Both the position numbers and the translations under genes were made by a program. This document shows positions 13,101 through 24,400 of a stretch of 64,000 nt of DNA, one piece after another. Each line of letters opens with the position of its first letter. Within the stretch, counting starts at the first letter, position 1. The stretch is from Patiria miniata (taxonomy: Eukaryota; Echinodermata; Asteroidea; Valvatida; Asterinidae): positions 7,040,777 to 7,104,776 of the forward strand of contig NW_024037076.1 in assembly GCF_015706575.1 (NCBI RefSeq). The letters are read 5' to 3'. The notes beneath the pieces are model-generated. The model was not told the origin of the DNA. It did not search any database and saw only the letters and a list, made by a program, of their open reading frames with translations.

Positions 13101-16100
13101 GGACTTTTTCAAGTCACCCACGTTAGGCAACCCTTCACTAATTAGGCCAATTAACAGACATCTCGTTTTCCCCGTTTCTGTTTGCTGGGCTAAATATCAC
13201 AACGTTATCATTGTTCACATGATTTTCCATAAGGTTTTAATAGGGTAACTGTACCAGTAAGCAACTTGGTGAATTTGAAGCTCATCAATACTGAGGTTTG
13301 GCAATACTACATGTACTTGAAGATATCTGGAGACAAAGTAAAATGCGGGCAATTTGGGGGTATAATAGGAGCCATTTTGGATCGCTGCTATGTCTTCATT
13401 ATTATTCAGTTACTTATATGCTTTAGAAAATGTTATTGAGAGGAGGATGTGTAAGTAGAATCACAAAAATATAATTTTCAAAAAAAAAATAAAGAAAGAA
13501 TATACCCAAAGGTGGAAATAAATATATTACACGGCAGGGATTATTAATTTATGCAAATTATGCATATTTAGCGTCAAAATTAACGATGGCATCCACCCAT
13601 ATCTTGATTGTTATGATTCAAAGAATTGATCTAGCATGGATGCCAGCTATTACCAAAAAATGCCGTGAAATTATTTTCTGGAGAACTTTTCCACATTTGG
13701 CTGGCCTATTATAAGGGTGTGTAATTAGAATCACCAAAATAAACTTTTCAAAAAAATTTAAAAAAATAAAGAACATACCAAAATATGGGAATAAATATAT
13801 GACACAACAGGGATTAACACTTTATGCAAATTAGGTATATTTGGGTCAAAATTCAGGGTGGCATCCACCTACAGTTTCTTCTCGATCTTTTTCATTTGAT
13901 ATATCATTCAGAAGTGAATAACATTTGCATTGTTCGAAAGATGGCATTTCAAAGAATCTATTTTGGTGGGACAAAACTCAACAATACCATGAAAAGTACA
14001 TCTCATACTTCATAAATTTTACATTTAATAATATTGCATTGGGAGCAAAAAAAGAAACTTTGAAAACATCTGGTAGTGAAACTTACCATCAGGCTGTGGC
14101 AATAAACGGGGGAAAATCACTTAAGGTAGTGCATGTCATTAGGCCGTTTCACACTAATGACATGCACTACAACATGTCATTTGTCCAACACAGAGATTTC
14201 AAGCAGCCCCTTTCACACTAATAAACAATCCAACACGGCTCTACCCGGGTAAAATCCTACCCCAACCTTCGGGATCACAAAACTGTTTTCTGAAACTCCA
14301 ACAGTTGTAATTTTCATTAAAAAAAACCTTTTTTTTTTTTAAATATGCATAGACAAGCTTACGAACAAAGGTTTAATGTGGCAGCAATGCTTCAACTTTA
14401 ATACTTACAGGTGTATATTATACTTTTCTCTTATGATACATGACAGTTGCCTTCTTGCACTTCTGGAGAAGTTCATTTTTCTGTGCCCCACAATGGCAAG
14501 GAATCCCTACTGCTTGCCAGAAGATCTTGATAGTTAAAGAGTCTGATCAAACTTGAGTACTCAAACTTGATCAGAACTCTGTTGCATTTTTCCAGACGAC
14601 ACTCAAAATTCTTTCAATGTGGTGCGTAATGTCATACGATCCAGTGTGTGAGTGATGCTGAAATCGAAGTTACAAAATGTACATCCTGCACGATTTTCTC
14701 CTTTCTGCAATGGCTGTATGAAATCCCATTTCTCCGAGTATTCTGTTTTGTACGATTGCTTCCTTTTATCTTTTTTGGAAGTCGAAGCCATATTTACACA
14801 TTCATTCCAAGCTCTAACTAGATCACAAAATTATCGTCTGCATGTGCATGATCTGCGCTACTCAAATGACGTCCATTCGTCAAGTCAGATTGGGTTGAAA
14901 GTTTGTGTACGTAGGCAGGGATGTTCTTTTTATAAATATTTTTTTAGATTAACTTTTGAAACTTACTGCCACATCTCACCTACATTGTACATACCGTGCT
15001 AAATCCAACGTTCTGTTTGTAATAGGTTTGTTAAGTCATATAACAACATGTAACAAATGTGCGGCGTCATCATGATCCCATCCAAAATGCAATTTTTCAA
15101 AGCTTATAAAAGGCAAGGTCCGATCGTGATGGAACTTGGTGGGAAGTTAAATTATATTATTACACAAAATCTGAAGTGACGTCACATGTCATCAATCAAT
15201 TTATTAAAAAAAATTTACTTTTTATATTTTTTTTTTACTTTCAAAAATTGAAATGACATGTAATTTAAACTATGCACTTTAAACTATGCACAAACAAAGA
15301 CCCCATAGCAATGTTGGTCCTATACAAGTGACGTCATAACATCATCATGAGTCATGTAACATCATCTCACAGGTTTATTTTCCAAAATCCATTATCTAGA
15401 ATTACTACAAGTCTGATTGGGTTGAAACTTTGTACAGAGAAGGGACTTGTTATATAATACATGTATGTGAACATTTCGGTGACATGATGACTTCATCATG
15501 TGATTTTTGATAAATTTGTGAAATTCTGAAACTTATTGCCAAATCTCACGAACAATTCTTTTTGTAATTGGTTCGGTACATCATACATTTAGACGTATGC
15601 ACAAATATGTGACCAAAGTGCGTGTGACGTCATCATGACGTCGTCCAAAGTGCAATTTTTAAACACATACTTTGTGTAAGGGAAAATTCCATATCTGCTT
15701 TAACGATGATACTAGTATGCAAATTCTGAATTCTGAAATACAAGCACAATTTGATATTCAATGCAATCATATGAACTTAACTCACCTTGACTGCACCATG
15801 TCTCGTGAGTAATGACAACTTTAAATGTATGACTGCACTTGAAAGCAATACATAAAAAAATTGTCATGCTTTGAAAATCAGGAAAAGCCCTCTGTTACAA
15901 AGTATGATGCATCACATACATGTAACAGACAAAAGAGCTTTATTTATTATTATTATTAATATTGTTGTTAAATTAATTTGGCCCTACGTAAACTCCGGCT
16001 ATGTCGGCACTCTCGGGACCCGAGAATTTGTGACGACTTATGCGAATGCCGACATCTGCTATAAGTCGTCATTTTGCCAACTTACATAAATTGAATCATG

Positions 16101-18424
16101 GAGTAAAAAATAGATTGAATGGTTTATGCACATCTGTATCTGGATCAATACTGCAAATAATCTCCCATTATGAGATCACATAGGCTTCGATTTACCCTGG
16201 TTTATTTCTACATTCCACCAAATTTATCCTCAATGTTTATCATCATATACAGGCTGGGGTATTGATCACAAAAAGTCATAACCGTATGAACCAAGGCCGG
16301 CCGGCCAGCCGGCCAGCAGAATGCTTGCATACATGTACATGTGTGTGTACATGTATACGAAATAATGCGTGCGTGGTATACCGGTACTGGTAAAGTTCGT
16401 TCAAAAGGGGACCCCCAAAATGTACAGAGCGCATGCGTGGAGGACTAGAGGGGGTACTGGTATTAATGTGCTCACAGTATCGGAGAAACCCCTTTTTGAT
16501 CGCACGCGTGCACGTGTAACGGTGATGGGTTTTTTTTTTTATGCCGACTGTTTCGAGGAAATGGGCCCGACAGTAACACGCCGACTTGGGCAAAATGACG
16601 ACTTACAAAGGCCAACTTAGAAATTAAAATTTCAATGGAACTGCATTAGAGACGATCGGGACTTTCGTCAGTTGGCCGACTTAAGCGATATGACGAGTTA
16701 TACGATGTCAACTTTGCCAGAGTTCACTGTATTTACCTACCAAAATAAACCACATATTTGCTACAGAGCACAACTATTTTCATGAACTGTGAGTGAAACC
16801 ACAGCTGCATAGATCAGAGGGGTATTCTCTTTATGTACCTATGATCAGGAGACAGTGCCATCCCTATGGCATGTCCATTCAGCTCAATCACATGATCCAC
16901 CTTGTCAAACTCCAAGCCCCAGGTTGGTCCTGCTCCTCCCCCTGCTCTTCCTCTCTCTCCCTGGGTTCCTCACTAGAGGGCTGCTTGCTGGCCCCCAGAG
17001 GACCCCTCAGGGTGTTAGCCATGGTGGAGTCAATCCGTTTGATGCCTATCTGGTGAGGGTGTAGGCCTGGCTGCCACGTGTGAAGATCAGGTGTTGGTGT
17101 TCCACCTTGGCTGGGACTTTACGCCTGCGGACTTTGATGCGGTGGTGGTGGTGGTGGGTGAAGTCCTTGGTTTGAGAATCAGACAGGCTACTGCTTGACA
17201 AAGGATCCTCACTATACTGATGCTTTGGCTGTTGTAGCTCCAGTGGGAGTTTGTCTCTTTGCTGTTGTGTGATGTGACACTGCGAGAGTTCCGGGTCACT
17301 GAAGCCCCTGCTGCGGTCCGGGTAGTGGATTGAAGGCTCATCGTCTAAGCTCTCCGTGCTGCCAAATGTAAAGTGCTTACCCCAGGCCCGGATGATGTCA
17401 CTTGCACTGCTACTGTCAGCGGCAAAGGTGAAGGAGGAAGACAAAGGGTCCCAGTCGGGGCTGGAAAGGATAGCATCACTGGAGCTACAGCGTGATGAGC
17501 TGACAGCACCAAAGTGGCTGTCCCTCAGATCTAGTGGCTGTAGAGAACCACATGAACTGGCTTCTGCTGAACGGAATAATACGTTCAGATTGTGAGGAAT
17601 TGGGTTGATTGTCATTTACCTAAAAAACATCATTTTATAACCTTTTAGTGACCACAGCGGTCAAAAGTGGCCAGAACTGAAATGGCCGTCACAGCACCAA
17701 GATTGAAGGTTTCCAAAATCAGGTGTAAAGCTTCTAAATATTTTATCAGTTCATATATGTTGTTTTGTGAACATTTCAAATATTTAAAAGTTAAAGAATT
17801 GTCTACAGTTAAGAAATGCTTTAGGCATTCAGCATTATACATAGAGGAAAAGAATGGATAAATAGTCTAGTCTTCTTTCCTCGATCATTATGAATTAACA
17901 CTGAACTACATATTTTGTAGTTTCCATTACAGCATTCCATTTGGTATGACTTCAGTTTCACTAAATAATCAATAAAAGCAGCCTGAGGGGTCCTCTCAAA
18001 CCCAAAATATTCAGCTTCTACTGTAAATGCATAACACAGCCTATAATTTCAAAAATCAGTTCAATGTTAAGGCATGTACAAACATGTGCAATTACATGTA
18101 CCCGGAAACGTACCTACCGCTTTAACGAGAAACTCTTTGCTCAAAGTGAAGATAGAACTATTACCAAATACCCTGTGAAATTATTCTGCCTGAAATGGTA
18201 TCATTCGGAGAAAAACAATCGTTGAAAGTGGTTTACGGAAACGCTTTCTTACATGTTAAATTGTGCATACTTTTCTGTTTTCTCAAGTTTAATTGCTATG
18301 CACCCTTCTTAAGACTTTGACAAATTTTGTTGCTTTAAACAAACAAAAAATGCACAAAAAGGAACTGATTCTATGTATAAGTACCTTTAAATTTGATTAA
18401 TCCTAAACATTAGACTACACTTTT

Positions 18425-18475
<51 letters not shown>

Positions 18476-21400
18476 CATCCCCTGTCTTTCAAAGGCAAGA
18501 ACTTGACATACATGTATCATACCTGTATTGGTAGTTGACGCCCCATCCTTGCTTGACCCCACCTTTGAAGACCCCACAGGCTTGCAGCCATCACTTGCAC
18601 CTCCACCAGCCCCTACATCAGCATGCTCTTCAGCCTGGCCTGCCAAGTAATTTGGATTGATTCCCTCAATCAATATTCGGAACAGTTCCTCATCGTAATT
18701 CTCCCTACCACGTCTCATCTCTGCTTGACGCACCCGTAGCCAAAGTCTCTTGTAGCAGGCATCAGGGTCAGCCTGCCCCCGGCTGGTTGAACTTCCCCCT
18801 CCAGAAGATGTGCTGGGTAGTGAGTCTTCATGCACTGGCCCCACACGCAGGCTCTTGCGCAGGGTATCTGGGGGTGTGCCACTGACATCGCTCACATCCC
18901 TCTTAACCGGGGAGCTCCGCTTGGACGGGACACCTTGATGTTGGGATTTGGTAGTTTGGCTGGGACTGAGAAACGACAAAGATAAGTCTTCTTGGCTCAT
19001 TTCTGTGGATTGCACTTGCTGGTGTGACGGTTGATTAGATTGCTGCTGCTGCTGCTGCTGCTGATACATATGATTAATGCTTGCTATTGCACGTGCTTTC
19101 CTAACTTGGTCAGCATCTGAGGGTAAGCAGGGGTCACTCCTACTTTGATGGAGTATGGGCCTGGCATCAGACTTGGGTAAGGCTCCGCTTGCATTATTGC
19201 TTCCTCCTTTCTCAATGGTGGGTTCACTTGACCACTGACCTTGGTCCCTGGATGACCCCTGCCCCATGTCCATCCCACTTTGTCCAATGTCACTTTCACT
19301 GGCTGTCATCTCAGTGTCACTCTCATACATGTAGTAACCCATTCCAGCCTTGCCATCTAGTTCACTCTCGCTTGAGTCTGGCATTGGACCACTGGAGTTA
19401 AGACCCATGTTTGATGATAATTCATATCCTTTGTGATTCCCTGCCAAGGAGGGCTTCACATAGCCCTCTCCTTTGCCCAGATTCCGACAGTTGGCGACAG
19501 TGATGCTGCGCACTGAGCTGGCGTTGATGTTCAGAAATTTGAACAGTCGCATAATGACCGATTCCTGTTCAGACAAGACTTCCTGGGTGGCTTTATTGAG
19601 CCAGAGGGCAGAACATGATGACAGGTGACCCAGATAGTGTAGATTGCCTGATAGAAGGTAGGTGTTATTCAGCCAACAGCCAAAGATATCATACGGCTTA
19701 GTCAGCACACGAGACTGCAGAGCAAAGTCATCTGTAAGCAAAAACCAAGAAACATCAACGATTATACAGATGGGTCATTCCATGCCAACTGTCCTAACTG
19801 TTTTCAGATAAGTCACTGTCTTGGATTAGTATGAAACTTTTTGGCTGTTGCGGCAACTTGCCGAAACAGCCTTTGTTTTCACCTTGGGCATTAAAATCAA
19901 TCCGAGTGCCTTTATACCTGGCACACACTTAGACGACGAGATGTGTGCCAAACATTGACTTCATCATGACGTCATCACGAGTCACGTGACGTCACTAAAA
20001 AGTGCACATTTTGAAGGCCTATATCTACAGAACTACAGATCTGATAGGGTTGAAAATTGGTACAGTGGAACGTCGCTACAACGAACACCGCTATACTGAA
20101 CATTCGGCTATACCGAACATCATCCTTGGCTCCCAATTTTTGTGTACAAAAAGTACCGAACATTGTTGTTGAAAAATGTCAACAGAAGAGCAACTACCGA
20201 TAGTGGTTATTATTTCCCCAAGGAATAGAAGGGGAAAGCCACCCATTGATGTAAGTAGTAAGCTCAAAAACTGTGTAATTACATAATTCAATAGTCGGCA
20301 TGTGTTCAAGGTCGTCTTTCAGTAACTACCAGGGTGTGCAGGATGAAATTCTGAAGGGCGCTATTTATTGAAAAGTGAGTATGCCGTACCAGAGCGCAGC
20401 ACCGGCAGCTGTATCTTGAAGATAGGCTAGGCGTATGAGGAGCTAATATCACTGGCCTGTAGCACTAGCACGAAGCTGCGTGACAAATATGGCTGAGCCC
20501 ATGAATCGCAAGCTGGTCCGGAGTTTGCCAAGTTGAGGTATCAGGGGCTTATATATGACAGATCTTCTGAAAGTCCATTAAAAAAAATACTGAACAGAAA
20601 CTATTGATTGAACTTTTTACAAAATTTTAAAAGTGTACACTTTGTACGCTTTTGAAAATGTTGATAAGACCCCTAAGTCATTAGAGTTATGTTGACTGAG
20701 TTTCATGTTTTGAAGGCCTATCTCAAAACTACACGAAGGTACCTAACGAAGGTACAAACACAAATGCCCCGCAACCGTGACTGTTCCCATGAAATGACAC
20801 CACTCTTTTAAAATCGGCTTACATGTACCTAGGTCACATGGAACGTTCCTTGACATCATTATTTAATTCTGTAGGTTATACATATGAATTAATCCTACAG
20901 TTGTAATGACTCGAGTCAATGACTCGACTCGAGTCCGACTCGAGTCACAATTTTTGGTGACTCGACTCGAGTCACCGTGAGCAAATGACTTGACTTGACC
21001 CAAGTCCCTCACCAGAAGACTTGACTCGCTTCGTCAAAGGCTAATAAGACTCGAGTCTCAAAAATAAAAGCAAAACTTTTCGAAAAATATTTGCAATGAC
21101 TTATGGTGCAAAATATGTTCATGTCACTTTGTGAATACAATACAATACAGCGGCTGCTTGTCGTGTACAGACATACATGTACGTGGTGTCACAGACTCCC
21201 ACCTTGCGGTTCTGGAATGCACAAAATACTATCCTGGAACCGGACTAACCCTTTCACTGTTGAGCGTACGAATTTGTACGACATAAATATACATTGCAAA
21301 CTCGACTTATATAAATGAACTCCCTCTCAAAAATACGTCAATTGAGGGCACACTGATCATTTGTAATATCACTGCAGTGTAAACACGACAGTGTTGTAGT

Positions 21401-24400
21401 CGAGTACTTTTTGCCATGTACCAAGTACTGCCAAGTACCTAGGTTGCCGAGTGCCTAGGTTGCCGAGTACCTAGGTTGCCGAGTGCCTAGGTTGCCGAGT
21501 GCCTAGGTTGCCGAGTGCCTAGGTTGCCGAGTGCCTAGGTTGCCGAGTGCCTAGGTTGCCCAGTGCCTAGGTTGCCGAGTGCCTAGGTTGCCGAGTGCCT
21601 AGGTTGCCGAGTGCCTAGGTTGCCGAGTGCCTAGGTTGCCGAGTAAATGCTCGAAAGCACCAAGGCAAATTATGGAGGACACCAATGTACATGAGAACAC
21701 CAAAAAAGCAAAATAGTACCCCACCTTGTCTGTACAATCCAAGCTTGAAGAAAAAAGAAAAAAAAGCAAAAAAAAAAAAAAGCCGCGTGGCCGCGTCAAT
21801 TCCGGAACTTTGCTCTGACCAGAGACCGAGTATTTTTTTTTTTGGCCTAACCTACAGTGTATTATTATATATTTTCAGAAATTAGACTAAAAAAAAAAAA
21901 AAAAGTACAACAAGCATTCAAATGGTTGCGAAAAGATTTCTTCCGCATGTGCATGATGAAGTTCGGAGTTGTCCCATATGTTTCTGATATGCGAACAGCA
22001 CAAAACATGCACGCTGCACTTTGGCGTTTCACGCCATTTTGGACAAATTCCCTGTGATCCTTGAACACAAACTTCACAACAGTGGACACATATGACATTA
22101 TACATGTACATGTATTTTGGGGTTCTTTGAATGAACAACGTATACAATTTGGGGAAAAAAATAGTGAAATGTGCCACACAGGCAAGCGTAACAGAACGTC
22201 GACGGTACACGTACTCGTGCAAAGTACATATGCAACGTGCATGCCAAAAAAACGGCAGATTCGTGTTTTCGTGGTGTCTACGCATTCAGTCTGCTTCCCA
22301 TCTGTTTAAGGCTAGGCCACTGTGGACCTGCTGCCGTAACCAGACTAGGGGCCGTTTTTCAAACCTCGGCTTCGGCTGTGTCTCTTTCTCCAGTCATGCA
22401 GATTGGCAATGGGGCTGGACCCGTATTATAGGACCGAATCCGAGGTTCAGCAAACGGCTTTGCCCCAATCACCCAAGATAATTGTACAACCATTTGAGGA
22501 ACACCTTGCGGCACACTGTGTGTACAATGATTGGTCATTGTGCCCACATACAGCAAATGGGTCATTGTGCGTAATTGGCCCGGGCCCAGTCAGACCTTGC
22601 ATACCCGGCCATGGCTAGCTATTAATTGTGTTTGTCCAGACGTGCGTAGAGTAGAGAAAATTTCGATTTCTTCGCAATCGACCATTTGAAACTGAAAGTA
22701 TCGAAAAAAAAGGCCATGGTAACGTAAGTGATACCATTTTTTTATCGAGTACCGCTATTCGAGTACGGGTACTTTGTTTTATGGAGTACTGTTATTTGAG
22801 TACGAGTACTTTGATGATCGGGTACAATTTCGACATATGCGAGTACGAGTACCAGTACTTTGCTGCTTGAGTACGAGTACCGTCGTATCGAGTACGAGTA
22901 CTTTGACATTCGAGTACGAGTGCAAGTACATGTACGAGTACTCCAACACTGAAACACGATAATCCGTCATGCTCAAAATCCTGGATTTCATGATTTGTGG
23001 GTCAACTTCAAATTTGGTTTGTGGATTGTTCTTGGTAATTCCTAAGAAGCCTTTAGCATTTGGGGCCGAAAGGTCAAGGGTCAAGGTCACAGTGGCTAAA
23101 ACAAAAGAATTTTTTTCAGCGTGATTACTTGAGAAATACTTTACAAGTGAACTTCAAATTTGGTTTGTGGATTGTTCTTGGTAATCCTAAAAAGCCTATA
23201 ACAGTTGGGGCTGAAAGGTCAAGGGTCAAGGTCACAGTGGCTAAAACAAAAGAAATGTTGTCCGCGCGATAACTTGAGAAATACTTTACATGTGAACTTC
23301 AAATTTGGTTTGTGGATTGTTCTTGGTAATCCTAAAAAGCCTATAACAGTTGGGGCTGAAAGGTCAAGGGTCAAGGTCACAGTGGCTAAAACAATAGAAA
23401 TCTTGTATTTATTCTGAGATAATAGGGATTAATTCATATAAAACCTACAGAAAAAACTAATGATGTCAATGAACGTTCCATGTGACCCAACTACATGTAC
23501 ATGCAAGTTCATGTTAAAAGAGTGGTGTTATGTCATGGGAACAGTCACGGTTGTGGGGCATTTGTGTTTGTAAACACACATAACTTGTTTTCCTATGATT
23601 CCCTTTAGAGTTTCTCTTCATTTTGCCACAAATAAACCTCTAAACCTGTTTTCCAGAGAGGAAGAACATTGTGTGGACGTGGGCAAGTCCGCACAACGTC
23701 ACTGCTACCTGGTTTATGTGGACCTCTTTTGTTCAGACCTCTTTTGTCCTCACAGTGAATGTCATTTCCTGTGGAGCCGATTCTCGGCTTTGGATTTTGT
23801 GCACAGAAAATAGATAATTTAATCTGGTACTGATTCTTTTGGGCCCGGAACTGACGATATCGGGTACCCGGTTCTTGAAAATATTGGACTCGCAGTTCCG
23901 GTTCCCATATTGGAACCGGTTAGAACCGGGGAACCGCCGGAACCGCGCAAGCCTAATTTTGACCTGAATTTTGTAGGTGATAAAACCTGCTATGCAGTTT
24001 GGTGCATTGCAGGAGCGGGAGGGAGGTGGGGAGGTATACTGTGATTCATCATCACAGGTACTGAAACTCTACAGGTAGCTAGCTCCATGTTAGTACAATG
24101 TACGTATGCAGGCCTTGTCAGGATTATCCATAAAGCACCAAAAGCTTAATACCAAGATCTCAGAATTAGGATTACAAGACATCGTCACAATAGGGCGGTA
24201 TCATTGTCATGTTTTATACAAATCCTGTGTGGAAAAAACTAAGATTGAAGATGGTTGCCTGGTGGGCATCTTCATTAGTCCATAGAGCAAGGGAAACAGA
24301 CCCCACTGTCCTTGGAGAATAAGGTTTCTACTCATTTAAAGGAAGAGTATCCAAAAGAAACTGACAAAATTATTGTTGAAAAGCATACTTGGTTTAAAGA

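Larger units (their letters stand above)
20754..23571. mobile_element. 2.8-kb long-TIR element filled with satellites
   Basis: A left arm (20754-20897) and an inverted right arm (23423-23571) share ACAAACACAAATGCCCC, AACCGTGACTGTTCCCATG, AGAGTGGTGT (inverted) and TCACATGGAACGTTC. Between them lie five different low-complexity or satellite blocks (listed separately) and no transposase. The target duplication is not clear. It lies in the 15.7-kb FBXW5 intron 3. Confidence 0.7.

Noticed and set aside
18410-18522. C-terminal poly-Gly extension of FBXW5 exon 4
   Set aside because: A good donor (ACAG|GTATGA) in the right phase comes first; the rest is intron.
21425-21645. Regular short repeats that might be taken for a CRISPR array
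   Set aside because: Units are contiguous with no unique spacers, in animal DNA; it is a minisatellite.
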